Below the pieces are notes generated by a model. That model did no database searches, was not told the origin of the DNA, and saw only the letters and a program-made list of their open reading frames with translations. Below are positions 27,590-35,183 of a stretch of 64,000 nt of DNA, one piece after another. Source of the DNA: Actinotalea subterranea (GTDB lineage Bacteria > Actinomycetota > Actinomycetes > Actinomycetales > Cellulomonadaceae); contig NZ_VTTP01000001.1 of NCBI RefSeq assembly GCF_008364845.1, positions 519,594 to 583,593 of the forward strand, given 5' to 3'. A program made the translations under genes and the position numbers. The first letter of the stretch is position 1, and each line of letters opens with the position of its first letter.

Positions 27590-28372
27590 CTACCGGACGG
27601 ACCTGCGCTCGTAGATGCGCCTGGCCCACACGTAGCCACCGACGGCCAGCGCGACCGACCACGCGAGCGTCGCGGCGAGCGCCACGCCGCCGAGCGGGAG
27701 GTCCAGCAGGAGGGCACGGATCGTCTCGATCGCGTGCGTGAAGGGCTGCACCTCGGCGAACCACCGCAGGGGTCCGGACATGGACTCGGCCGGCACGAAC
27801 CCGCTCCCGAGGAAGGGGAGCAGCATGAGGAACGCAGGCAGGTTGCTCGCGCTCTCCACGTTGCGCGCCGCGGTCCCCATCGCGACCGCGAGCCACATGA
27901 GCGCGAGCGCGAGCAGCGCGAGGACGCCGAACGCGGCGAGCCAGCGCAGCGGCGAGCCCTGCGGGCGGAAGCCGACGGCGAGCGCGACGGCCACGACGAG
28001 CACGAGCGCGGCGAGCGACTGGAGCAGGTTGCCCACGACGTGCCCGGTGAGGACCGCGCCGCGCGAGATGGCCATGCTGCGGAACCGCGCGACGATGCCC
28101 TCGGCGAGGTCGGTCGCGACCGAGATCGCGGCCCCCTGCGCACCACCGGCGATCGCGAACATGAGGACGCCGGGCACGATGTACTCGACGTAGTCCGCGC
28201 GGCCGCCACCGAGCCCGGCGCCGAGGGTCCCGCCGAGCACGTACACGAAGAGCAGCAGGAACAGGACCGGGATGCCCGCCACGAAGAGCGGCACCGTCGG
28301 GTAGTAACGGACGTGGACCAGGTTGCGGCGCACCATCGTGACCGCGTCGGCCATGGCGTGGCTCGCGCTCAT
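27590..28372 (-). CDS. ABC-2 type exporter permease (DrrB-like)
   Basis: A 260-aa permease with six membrane segments of the ABC-2 family (VRYYPTVPLFVAGIPVLFLLLF near the start, the re-entrant region EGIVARFRSMAISRGAVL, and a C-terminal helix before RRIYERRSVR). ATG 28372 overlaps the TGA of the ATPase gene (ATGA). Together they form a daunorubicin-resistance-type exporter. Last gene of the RHH-DUF4097-ATPase-permease operon. Substrate unknown. Confidence 0.92.
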   Translation of the reverse strand: MSASHAMADAVTMVRRNLVHVRYYPTVPLFVAGIPVLFLLLFVYVLGGTLGAGLGGGRADYVEYIVPGVLMFAIAGGAQGAAISVATDLAEGIVARFRSMAISRGAVLTGHVVGNLLQSLAALVLVVAVALAVGFRPQGSPLRWLAAFGVLALLALALMWLAVAMGTAARNVESASNLPAFLMLLPFLGSGFVPAESMSGPLRWFAEVQPFTHAIETIRALLLDLPLGGVALAATLAWSVALAVGGYVWARRIYERRSVR

Positions 28373-29337
28373 CGCGGACCCTCCTCGTGCTCGGCGGGAC
28401 GGGTCGGTGCGCCCGTGAGGGCGAGGAACACGTCGTCGAGGTCGGGCGTGTGGACCGTCAGCGCGTCCACCTCGACGGCCGCACGGTCGAGCCTGTCGAG
28501 CACCGCGCGCAGGTCCCGGGCCCCCGTGCCGCCATGGACCTCGAGGGTCAGCGCGGCGTCGTCGGGCCTCGCGTCCGGCAGGGCTGCCGTCGCACCCGCG
28601 AACGCCACCGCGTCCGGCAGGCGCAGGCGGATGTGCCCGCCCGGCACGAGGCGCTTGAGCTCGTCCGGGCTCCCCGCCGCCACGATGCGTCCGTCGTCGA
28701 GGACCGCGACCTGGTCGGCGAGCTGGTCGGCCTCCTCGAGGTACTGCGTGGTCAGGAGGATCGTGACGCCGTCGGCGACGAGCTCGCGGACCTGGTCCCA
28801 CATCGCGCGGCGGCTGCGCGGGTCCAGACCCGTCGTCGGCTCGTCGAGGAAGATCACCGCAGGCTCGCCCACGAGTGTCATCGCCAGGTCGAGCCGGCGC
28901 CGCATGCCGCCCGAGTAGGTGACGGCCGGTCGGCGCGCGGCGTCCACCAGGTCGAAGCGCTCGAGCAGCGCGGCCGCCCGGCGGGCCCGCTCCGCCTTGC
29001 CCAGGTGACGCAGGCGGCCCATGAGCAGCAGGTTGTCCTCGCCCGTCAAGAGGCCGTCGACCGCGGAGAACTGCCCCGTGAGGCCGATCGCGGCACGCAC
29101 GCCGTCGGGGTCGGCCCGCAGGTCGCAGCCGGCGACGGTGACGTCTCCACCGTCGGGCGCGACGAGCGTCGACAGGATGTGCACGGTCGTCGTCTTGCCC
29201 GCGCCGTTGGGCCCGAGCAGCGCGGTGACCGTGCCGGGCGCGACGTCGAGGTCCACGCCGCGCAGCACGCTCGTCGCGCCGAAGGCCTTGCGCAGGCCCC
29301 GGACGGTGATCGCCGCGGGATGCCGGGGCGCGTTCAT
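28369..29337 (-). CDS. ABC exporter ATPase (DrrA-like)
   Basis: A 322-aa nucleotide-binding subunit: Walker A GPNGAGKTTT, signature YSGGMRRRLDLA, Walker B AVIFLDEPTTGLDP, switch-region TTQYLEEAD in place of the usual His, and a C-terminal accessory domain typical of DrrA. ATG 29337 overlaps the stop of the DUF4097 gene and its own stop overlaps the permease start, so the operon is translationally coupled. It powers export of a drug or lipid by the permease. Confidence 0.95.
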   Translation of the reverse strand: MNAPRHPAAITVRGLRKAFGATSVLRGVDLDVAPGTVTALLGPNGAGKTTTVHILSTLVAPDGGDVTVAGCDLRADPDGVRAAIGLTGQFSAVDGLLTGEDNLLLMGRLRHLGKAERARRAAALLERFDLVDAARRPAVTYSGGMRRRLDLAMTLVGEPAVIFLDEPTTGLDPRSRRAMWDQVRELVADGVTILLTTQYLEEADQLADQVAVLDDGRIVAAGSPDELKRLVPGGHIRLRLPDAVAFAGATAALPDARPDDAALTLEVHGGTGARDLRAVLDRLDRAAVEVDALTVHTPDLDDVFLALTGAPTRPAEHEEGPR

Positions 29338-30206
29338 CGGCCCGGCCCGGCCCCGGCCGGGGCTGCACGCCGCACCGTGATGTCGCCGTAGGCGGTGTGG
29401 GCGCGGATCTCGACGGCGGGGCCGTCCCCCGGCCCGTCCGTGGGCTCGAGCTCGCTGCGCACCCGGCCGTAGGTGGCGCGCACGTCCAGCCAGGCGGCCA
29501 CGCCGTCGGCGACACCCACCTCGATGGAGCCGGTCGCCGTGGTGAGCGACACGGGCCCACCGGCGACCTCGCCCAGACGGATCCCGCCGTGCGAGGACCT
29601 CGCGGTCACCGGACCGGCGGACCTGTCCACCACGATCGCGCCGTTGCTCGCCTTCACGTGCACCTCGCCGGCGACGGCCCCCACGGCGGTGTCGCCGTTG
29701 GAGTTCTTCACCTCGACGCCGCCGTCCGCCTCACGGACGCGCACCGAGCCCGAGCCGGTCGTGACGTCCGCCCGCCCGACCGCGCGCTCGACGAGCACGT
29801 CGCCCATGCTCGTCCTGGCGCGCAGGTGCCCGCAGTGGTCGATGCGGATGTTGCCCATGCCGGTGCGCAGCTCGGCGTCGCCGAACTCGCCCTCGCAGGC
29901 GAGCGCGCCCATGCCGGAGGTCACGTCAAGGGTGCTGCCGATGGGCACGACCACGGAGAGGTCGATGGCGCCGCCGTCGTTGAGCCACGTGTAGCGGCGC
30001 GGCGGACGGCACGTGACGCGCAAGCGGCCGTCGACGAGCTGGGCCGTCGTCTCCTCGGCGGCGCGGACGTCGAGCGCGCGTGCCGGGTTGCGCGGCACGA
30101 CGGTCACCTCCGACGTGCTGCCGGACGTCGCGACGATGCGGACGTCGGCGCGGACGGCGACGTCGACCGTCAGCGCCACGGGCTGCGGGGTCTCGTAGGT
30201 GGTCAT
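29334..30206 (-). CDS. DUF4097 beta-helix-type protein of the ABC exporter operon
   Basis: A 290-aa protein made of short recurring strands of the DUF4097/adhesin type, each turn ending in Gly/Asp pairs (GMGNIRI, SMGDVLV, GSGSVRV, SNGDTAV, SNGAIVV, SHGGIRL, TYGRVRS, AYGDITV). No signal peptide or membrane helix, so it is cytoplasmic. ATG 30206 overlaps the stop of the RHH gene (TGATG) and its stop overlaps the ATPase start. DUF4097 beside an RHH regulator and a DrrAB pair is a recurrent actinobacterial arrangement; the molecular role, perhaps sensing or scaffolding, is unknown. Confidence 0.85.
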   Translation of the reverse strand: MTTYETPQPVALTVDVAVRADVRIVATSGSTSEVTVVPRNPARALDVRAAEETTAQLVDGRLRVTCRPPRRYTWLNDGGAIDLSVVVPIGSTLDVTSGMGALACEGEFGDAELRTGMGNIRIDHCGHLRARTSMGDVLVERAVGRADVTTGSGSVRVREADGGVEVKNSNGDTAVGAVAGEVHVKASNGAIVVDRSAGPVTARSSHGGIRLGEVAGGPVSLTTATGSIEVGVADGVAAWLDVRATYGRVRSELEPTDGPGDGPAVEIRAHTAYGDITVRRAAPAGAGPGR

Positions 30207-30709
30207 CAGCGCACCCACCCGGTGAAGCCCTGGTCGGCAGGACGGCGGCCCGGCCGGCGGTCCGGCGCGTCCGGCTCGACGGCGTCCGTCACCGTGCGGA
30301 TGAGCCAGGCGTTGACCGAGAGCCCCTGGCGGGCCGCGACGTCCTCCATGCGGCGCTTGAGGTGGTCGGGCAGACGCAGCGTGGTGCGTGACATGCCGCT
30401 CTCGGCGCCGTCGAGCGGTGCCGCCGTCTCCTCGGCGGGGCGCGCGGCCTGGGGCGCGGGCTCCTCGCCCCGTCCGGTGACGACGAACTCGGGGTCGCGC
30501 CCCCGCAGGCGGACCTCGACGGCGGCGGGGGCGAGCTCGAGCGTGATCTCGCCCGCGGCCGCGGCCAGCGCCTCGAGAAGGACGAGGCGTGCGGCGCTCT
30601 CGAGGGGCGCCGTGAGCCGCTCGGCGAGGGCGCGGGCGTCGTCGCCGCCCGCATCCGCCGCGACGGCGAGCTGGTGGTGCAGGGATCCCACGAAGGGTGA
30701 CAGGTCCAT
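30206..30709 (-). CDS. ribbon-helix-helix (Arc/HicB-like) regulator of the DUF4097-ABC operon
   Basis: A 167-aa protein. Residues 1-80 form an alpha/beta domain rich in Ala and Leu, and a linker (85-105) carries Pro/Ala/Glu. The C-terminal 45 residues are a ribbon-helix-helix: SRTTLRLPDHLKRRMEDVA, then GLSVNAWLIRTV, the NAWL being typical of HicB/Arc DNA-binding antitoxins. No toxin gene is adjacent, so an operon repressor is more likely than a toxin-antitoxin system. ATG 30709 is preceded by two TGACGTCA palindromes one helical turn apart, the expected operator form for RHH dimers. It starts the ABC exporter operon. Confidence 0.82.
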   Translation of the reverse strand: MDLSPFVGSLHHQLAVAADAGGDDARALAERLTAPLESAARLVLLEALAAAAGEITLELAPAAVEVRLRGRDPEFVVTGRGEEPAPQAARPAEETAAPLDGAESGMSRTTLRLPDHLKRRMEDVAARQGLSVNAWLIRTVTDAVEPDAPDRRPGRRPADQGFTGWVR

Positions 30710-30719
30710 GGCGCCATGA

Positions 30720-30781
30720 TGACGTCATGGTGACGTCATCGTCAAGACGTTCGACGTCGACCGTGGCGTCAACGCGACGTC
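30720..30781 (-). promoter_or_regulatory. helically phased GACGTC array, candidate RHH operator and promoter
   Basis: Two TGACGTCA palindromes (30720-30727 and 30731-30738) are 11 bp apart, and further GACGTC cores start at 30753 and 30776, giving steps of 11, 21 and 23 bp. Toward the RHH gene, TTGACG (30745-30740) and a weak TCATCA -10 (30722-30717) are separated by 17 bp that contain both complete palindromes. An RHH array here would sit exactly on the promoter. Confidence 0.7.
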
Positions 30782-30876
30782 AGGGGTGCGTGCCGCCGCA
30801 TCCAGCTCCGCGTCCGGGAGCCCGGGGCCGGGCTGGGACGGCGTCGCCGCGCCGCTGCGCGCCGTGCGCCGGAGGC

Positions 30877-31605
30877 TCAGCCGACGAGGACGACGCGCAG
30901 GTCACGCGGGCCGTGGACACCCTCGACGCGCACGAGCTCGATGTCGCTCGTCGCGCTCGGCCCCGAGACCCACGTCAGCGGACGCTCGGGATGCTCCCCG
31001 AGGAGCGCGACCGCATCCGGCACCCCGGGCACGACCTGCCCGTGCGCGACGACGCAGACGTGGCGGTCCGGGAGCAGCGTGACCACGCGACGCCCTTGGT
31101 CAGGTGCGCCGTCCAGCACGATCGTGCCGGTCTCCGCGACGGCGACGCGGCACGCGGTGAGCGCCGCACCGACGGCGTCGAGCGCGGCGTGCGACAGGGG
31201 GTGCGCGGGGTCGTCGACGAGGACCTCGACCCCTGCGGCGTCGAGGTCCGCGAGCCACGCCCGGTCCAGCCCCGCGGGCACGACGACGCCCGGGACGCCC
31301 TCGAGCTCCTGCGCGAGCACGGCAGGGAGCTCGTCGGGCGAGCACCTCCGCACCGAGGCGCGGTAGTCGAGGAGGCGGTCGACGAGCAGGTCGACGTCGG
31401 CGGCTTGGCCCGCCGACCCCGTCGGGCCCCGGTAGCCGCGCGGGGTCCCGTCCGGACCGCGCGTCGGCCCGCCGTCGGGCGCATGCCGAGCCGTGTCACC
31501 GGTCACCTGCGGGACCGCACGACCGGACGACGGGGGCGTGGCACCGTCCCCGCGCCCCAGCGCTCGACGCACTGCGGCGAGGACGTCCTGGCGGGCGTCG
31601 CTCAT
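30877..31605 (-). CDS. lutC: LutC-like LUD-domain lactate utilization protein
   Basis: A 242-aa LUD-domain protein. ATG 31605 overlaps the lutB stop (ATGA). Recognisable LutC segments: MSDARQDVLAAVRRALG, AVAETGTIVLDGAPDQGRRVVTLLPDRHVCVV and VSGPSATSDIELVRVEGVHGPR at the C-terminus. LutC works with LutA and LutB in a cytoplasmic complex oxidising L-lactate to pyruvate. A Gly/Pro-rich insert at residues 20-60 is lineage-specific. Last gene of the lut operon. Confidence 0.95.
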   Translation of the reverse strand: MSDARQDVLAAVRRALGRGDGATPPSSGRAVPQVTGDTARHAPDGGPTRGPDGTPRGYRGPTGSAGQAADVDLLVDRLLDYRASVRRCSPDELPAVLAQELEGVPGVVVPAGLDRAWLADLDAAGVEVLVDDPAHPLSHAALDAVGAALTACRVAVAETGTIVLDGAPDQGRRVVTLLPDRHVCVVAHGQVVPGVPDAVALLGEHPERPLTWVSGPSATSDIELVRVEGVHGPRDLRVVLVG

Positions 31606-33176
31606 GCGCGACCTCCGCGACGTCGCCACAGGTCGCGGAACGAGCGGGGCGGCAGCGCCGGGGCGTCGCGCGCCGCCGTCCAGAGGGAGCCGGGCCACGG
31701 CAGCCTGCGGAGCCGCCGGCCCCCGGTGAGGCGCGCCGCGACGGACACGCCGCGCGCCGCCCAGCGGAAGCGCGTGCCGCCCCCGAGCGCGACCGCGGCG
31801 ACCCGCATGGCGGCCGTCGTGGGGGTCGGGGTCGCGGCCCCGCCCGGGTGCGTCGCACGCTCGCGCAGGTGGACGAGCGCCGACGGGATGTCGATCTTCA
31901 CGGGGCACGCGTCGTAGCACGCGCCGCACAGGGTCGACGCGAACGGCAGCGACGCCGTCGGGTCGTGGGAGCCCGACGGCCCACCGGTGTCACCGACGCC
32001 GAGGAGCTGGGGGGTGAGGATCGCGCCGATCGGGCCCGGGTAGACGGACCCGTACGCGTGCCCGCCGGCACGCTCGTACACGGGGCACACGTTGAGGCAC
32101 GCGGAGCACCGGATGCAGTGCAGCGCCTGCCGCCCGACGTCGTCCGCGAGGGCGCGCGTGCGGCCGTTGTCGAGCAGGACGAGGTGGAACTCCTGCGGCC
32201 CGTCGCCCGGGGTCACACCCGTCCACATCGACGTGTACGGGTTCATGCGCTCACCCGTCGAGGACCGCGGGAGGAGCTGGAGGAACACCTCGAGGTCGCG
32301 GAACGTCGGCAGGACCTTCTCGATGCCCATGACGGTGACGAGGACGCGCGGGAGCGTCAGGCACATGCGCCCGTTGCCCTCGGACTCGACGACGGCCACC
32401 GTGCCCGTGTCGGCGATCGCCAGGTTCGCGCCGCTCACCGCGACCTCGGCCCGCAGGAACCTCGCCCGCAGGTGCGCGCGTGCGGCCATCGCGAGGTCGT
32501 GCGGGTCGTCGGTGAGGTCGGGCGGCGCGTCGTCCATGCCCGCGGCGAAGATGTCCCGGATCTGCGCCCGGTTCCGGTGGATCGCGGGGACGAGGATGTG
32601 CGAGGGCATGTCGCCCGCGAGCTGGACGATGCGCTCGGCGAGGTCGGTCTCGACGGCCTCGATGCCCGCGTCGGCGAGCGCCTCGTTGAGCCCGATCTCC
32701 TGCGTCGCCATCGACTTGACCTTGACGACCTCGCGGACGCCGTGACCCTGGGCGATGCCGACGACGATCGCGTTGGCCTCGGCGGCGTCGCGGGCCCAGT
32801 GCACCGTGCCCCCGCGCGCGACGACGGACGCCTCGAGCTCGACGAGCAGCTCCGGGAGCCGCTCCATGACGTCCGCCTTGACGGCCGCGCCCGCGTCGCG
32901 CAGCGCCTCCCAGTCCGGCAGCTCGCCGGTGACGGCGAGCCGCTTGTCGCGGATGGTGCGCGTCGCCCGGCGCAGGTTCGCGCGCAGCTGCGGGTCCGCG
33001 AGCGTCTCGTGCGCGGCCTCCGGGAAGCTCGGTCCCCAGCGCAGCGGGTCGCTCGGCGGCGTCGCGGGGAGCGGGTGCACCGCCGCGTCGCCACGCCCGC
33101 GCCCGACGGTCGGGCCGCGCCCGACCTGTCCGTCGGGGACCCGCCTGCCCGGCATGCCGAGCGGGACGGCGCTCAT
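31602..33176 (-). CDS. lutB: LutB-like iron-sulfur L-lactate oxidation protein
   Basis: A 524-aa protein. An N-terminal LUD-type domain contains VVKVKSMATQEIGLNEAL and GTVAVVESEGNGRMCLTLP. Two 4Fe-4S ferredoxin motifs follow: CIRCSACLNVCP and CGACYDACP with a neighbouring Cys. It probably passes electrons from lactate within the LutABC complex. ATG 33176 overlaps the lutA stop and its own stop overlaps lutC, so the three proteins are co-translated. The N-terminal 45 residues are variable and partly disordered. Confidence 0.95.
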   Translation of the reverse strand: MSAVPLGMPGRRVPDGQVGRGPTVGRGRGDAAVHPLPATPPSDPLRWGPSFPEAAHETLADPQLRANLRRATRTIRDKRLAVTGELPDWEALRDAGAAVKADVMERLPELLVELEASVVARGGTVHWARDAAEANAIVVGIAQGHGVREVVKVKSMATQEIGLNEALADAGIEAVETDLAERIVQLAGDMPSHILVPAIHRNRAQIRDIFAAGMDDAPPDLTDDPHDLAMAARAHLRARFLRAEVAVSGANLAIADTGTVAVVESEGNGRMCLTLPRVLVTVMGIEKVLPTFRDLEVFLQLLPRSSTGERMNPYTSMWTGVTPGDGPQEFHLVLLDNGRTRALADDVGRQALHCIRCSACLNVCPVYERAGGHAYGSVYPGPIGAILTPQLLGVGDTGGPSGSHDPTASLPFASTLCGACYDACPVKIDIPSALVHLRERATHPGGAATPTPTTAAMRVAAVALGGGTRFRWAARGVSVAARLTGGRRLRRLPWPGSLWTAARDAPALPPRSFRDLWRRRGGRA

Positions 33177-33985
33177 GCGCGTCCGCCGGCGGGCGCGGCC
33201 GTCGTCGGCGCGGCCGGTCGCTGCTCGGGCCGCCACGGGCGCTCGCGCGTGGACGCCAGGATCTCGGCGAGGTGAACCGCCCGGGCGCGGCCGCCCGCAC
33301 GGCTGAGCGCACCGTCGATGTTCATGAGGCAGGACCAGTCGCCCGCCGTGACGACGTCGGCGCCGCTCGCCGCGACGGCGTCCGCCTTGTCCGCGACCAT
33401 CGCGCCGGACGTGTCGGCGTTCTTGAGCGCGAACGTCCCCCCGAACCCGCAGCACTGGTCCGCGTCCGGGAGGTCCACGAGCTCGAGGCCGTCGACCGCG
33501 CGCAGCAGGCGCGTCGGGCGGTCCCCCACACGCAGCAGGCGCAGCGAGTGGCACGTCGGGTGGTACGTCACCGTGCGCGGGAACCACGCGCCCACGTCGG
33601 TCACGCCGAGGACGTCGACCAGCAGCTCGCTCAGCTCGTACGTGTGCGCCGCGACCTGCTCGGCGGTGTGCGCGAGGCGCGCGTCGCCGTGCCGCCGGGC
33701 GACGACCGACTGCTGGTGGCGCACGGACCCGACACACGAGCCGGACGGCGCGACGACAGCGTCCCACTCCCCGTCGAGCACGGGCGCGAAGGTGCGCACG
33801 TGGTTGCGGACGATGCCGACGGCCTCGGGCGCGTAGCCCGTGTTGACGTGCATCTGGCCGCAGCACGCCTGGCCCTGCGGCACGTGCACCTCGTGGCCTA
33901 GGCGCTCGAGGAGACGCACCGTCGCAACGGCGGCGCCGGGGAACACGGCGTCGACCAGGCACGTCGTGAAGAGCGCGATCCGCAC
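33173..33985 (-). CDS. lutA: LutA-like (Fe-S)-binding CCG-domain protein
   Basis: A 270-aa protein starting at GTG 33985, chosen for AGGAGGTGGGC directly upstream. Two CCG domains carry the cysteine-rich motifs ACCGQMHVNTGY and QCCGFGGTFALKN, with partner cysteines in TTCLVDAVFPG, SGSCVGSVRHQ and YHPTCHSLR. It is the first gene of lutABC, for growth on L-lactate. Its promoter region is shared with the divergent FAH-family hydrolase, whose reaction would release L-lactate, and it contains a box also found at two other promoters of the island. Confidence 0.95.
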   Translation of the reverse strand: MRIALFTTCLVDAVFPGAAVATVRLLERLGHEVHVPQGQACCGQMHVNTGYAPEAVGIVRNHVRTFAPVLDGEWDAVVAPSGSCVGSVRHQQSVVARRHGDARLAHTAEQVAAHTYELSELLVDVLGVTDVGAWFPRTVTYHPTCHSLRLLRVGDRPTRLLRAVDGLELVDLPDADQCCGFGGTFALKNADTSGAMVADKADAVAASGADVVTAGDWSCLMNIDGALSRAGGRARAVHLAEILASTRERPWRPEQRPAAPTTAAPAGGRA

Positions 33986-34141
33986 GCCCACCTCCTCGTC
34001 GGCTCGTGACCTGGCCGACCTCGCTGCCCGCCGGGCCCTCATCATGCCCTCCGGGTCGGAGGGCCACCTGCGATGCGCCCGACCGTGGCCGCATCGCCGT
34101 AGTCCGGTGCACGGTCGCGGTGCGACCGGTTGATGGAGCGA

Positions 34142-34155
34142 TTCTACATGCTGAA
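34142..34155. promoter_or_regulatory. IclR-type box 1 between lutA and the FAH hydrolase
   Basis: TTCTACATGCTGAA, a TTC-N8-GAA element matching those at 40654 and 41694. A second, overlapping IclR-like palindrome GAAACTGATTTC lies at 34153-34164. On the lut side it covers a possible -10 (TAGAAT, 34146-34141). Confidence 0.65.
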
Positions 34156-34170
34156 ACTGATTTCCTTGGG

Positions 34171-34200
34171 TTGAATAGCCAGGTCAGCAACGGCTAGCCT
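34171..34200 (+). promoter_or_regulatory. candidate promoter of the FAH-family hydrolase
   Basis: TTGAAT (34171-34176), 18-bp spacer, TAGCCT (34195-34200), followed by a leader of about 43 nt. The IclR-type boxes lie immediately upstream, a position suited to activation or to repression from the -35 side. Confidence 0.5.
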
Positions 34201-34249
34201 GACCGGGCGCCGGCGCGGAGCCGGTCCCGCCACTACCCCCTGGAGCACC

Positions 34250-35095
34250 ATGCGCTTCCTTCGGGTCGGCCCAGCCGGCAACGAACGACCGGTCGTCGAG
34301 CAGGACGGCGTCACGTACGACCTCTCCGACCGGACGCCGGACATCGACGGGGCATTCCTGTCCGGGGGCGGCATCGCGGCGACGCGCGCGGACCTCGCGG
34401 CCGGCGCGCTGCGACCGGTCGACGTCGACGGGCAACGGCTCGGCGCCCCGCTCGCACGCCCGCACGCGGTCTGGTGCATCGGCATGAACTACGCGGCGCA
34501 CGCGGCCGAGTCCGGCTCGCCGCCGCCCACCGTGCCCGTCCTCTTCTTCAAGACACCCAACACGGTCGTCGGCCCGCAGGACGACGTGCTCGTCCCCCGC
34601 GGCTCGAGCCACACGGACTGGGAGGTCGAGCTGGCGATCGTCATCGGCCGCCGCGCCCACCTCCTGGACTCGCCCGAGCAGGCCAGGACGCACATCGCCG
34701 GCTACACCATCTCCAACGACGTGTCCGAGCGCGCCTTCCAGCTCGACGTCTCCGGCGGCCAGTGGTCCAAGGGCAAGTGCTACCCGACGTTCAACCCGCT
34801 CGGCCCCGCCCTGGTCCCCGCCGAGGACCTCGACCCCGACGCGCTGCGGCTGCGCTCGTGGGTCAACGGGGAGCCGCGCCAGGACTCGACGACGGCCGAC
34901 ATGATCTTCGACGTCGGCCACATCGTCTGGCACCTCTCGCAGTTCGCCGCGCTCGAGCCGGGCGACGTCGTCAACACCGGCACGCCCGAGGGCGTCGCGC
35001 TCTCGGGCCGGTTCCCCTACCTCGAGCCGGGCGACGTCGTGGAAGTCGGCATCGACGGCATCGGGCGGCAGCGGCAGGTCATGCGCAGCGCCTGA
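34250..35095 (+). CDS. FAH-family hydrolase, probable 2,4-diketo-3-deoxy-L-fuconate/rhamnonate hydrolase
   Basis: A 281-aa cytoplasmic enzyme; ATG 34250 with TGGAG upstream. FAH-fold metal-site residues are in DWEVELAIVIGRRA (E-x-E) and the Asp of SNDVSERAFQ. The segment FQLDVSGGQWSKGKCYPTFNP is typical of acylpyruvase-type members acting on 2,4-diketo-3-deoxy sugar acids, which split them to pyruvate plus L-lactate. The divergent lutABC, which would oxidise that lactate, and the nearby dehydratase, lactonase and dehydrogenase genes support the assignment. Ureidoglycolate lyase or acylpyruvate hydrolase are alternatives. L-fuconate versus L-rhamnonate cannot be decided. Confidence 0.85.
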   Translation: MRFLRVGPAGNERPVVEQDGVTYDLSDRTPDIDGAFLSGGGIAATRADLAAGALRPVDVDGQRLGAPLARPHAVWCIGMNYAAHAAESGSPPPTVPVLFFKTPNTVVGPQDDVLVPRGSSHTDWEVELAIVIGRRAHLLDSPEQARTHIAGYTISNDVSERAFQLDVSGGQWSKGKCYPTFNPLGPALVPAEDLDPDALRLRSWVNGEPRQDSTTADMIFDVGHIVWHLSQFAALEPGDVVNTGTPEGVALSGRFPYLEPGDVVEVGIDGIGRQRQVMRSA

Positions 35096-35114
35096 CGTGG
35101 TGGCCCTGCGGGCG

Positions 35115-35136
35115 GCCCGACACCTCGGTGCCGGGC
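35115..35136. terminator. hairpin between convergent FAH and SGNH genes
   Basis: GCCCG-A-CACC pairs with GGTG-C-CGGGC around a two-base centre, nine pairs with one mismatch, between genes ending at 35095 and 35184. There is no T-tract on either side. Its position suggests bidirectional termination. Confidence 0.45.
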
Positions 35137-35183
35137 TGGCCGCGAGGCCCCGTCGGCTCGGTGCTGCGCTCGACCGACAGCGT

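Noticed and set aside
26088-27896. Longer 602-codon reading of the MFS gene
   Set aside because: The extra 147 codons upstream of GTG 27455 are Arg-rich with no membrane character, and AGGAGG lies just before the GTG.
30206-30709. HicB-like antitoxin of a toxin-antitoxin pair
   Set aside because: There is an RHH domain but no HicA-like or other small toxin gene beside it. The coupled DUF4097 and DrrAB genes make an operon repressor more likely.
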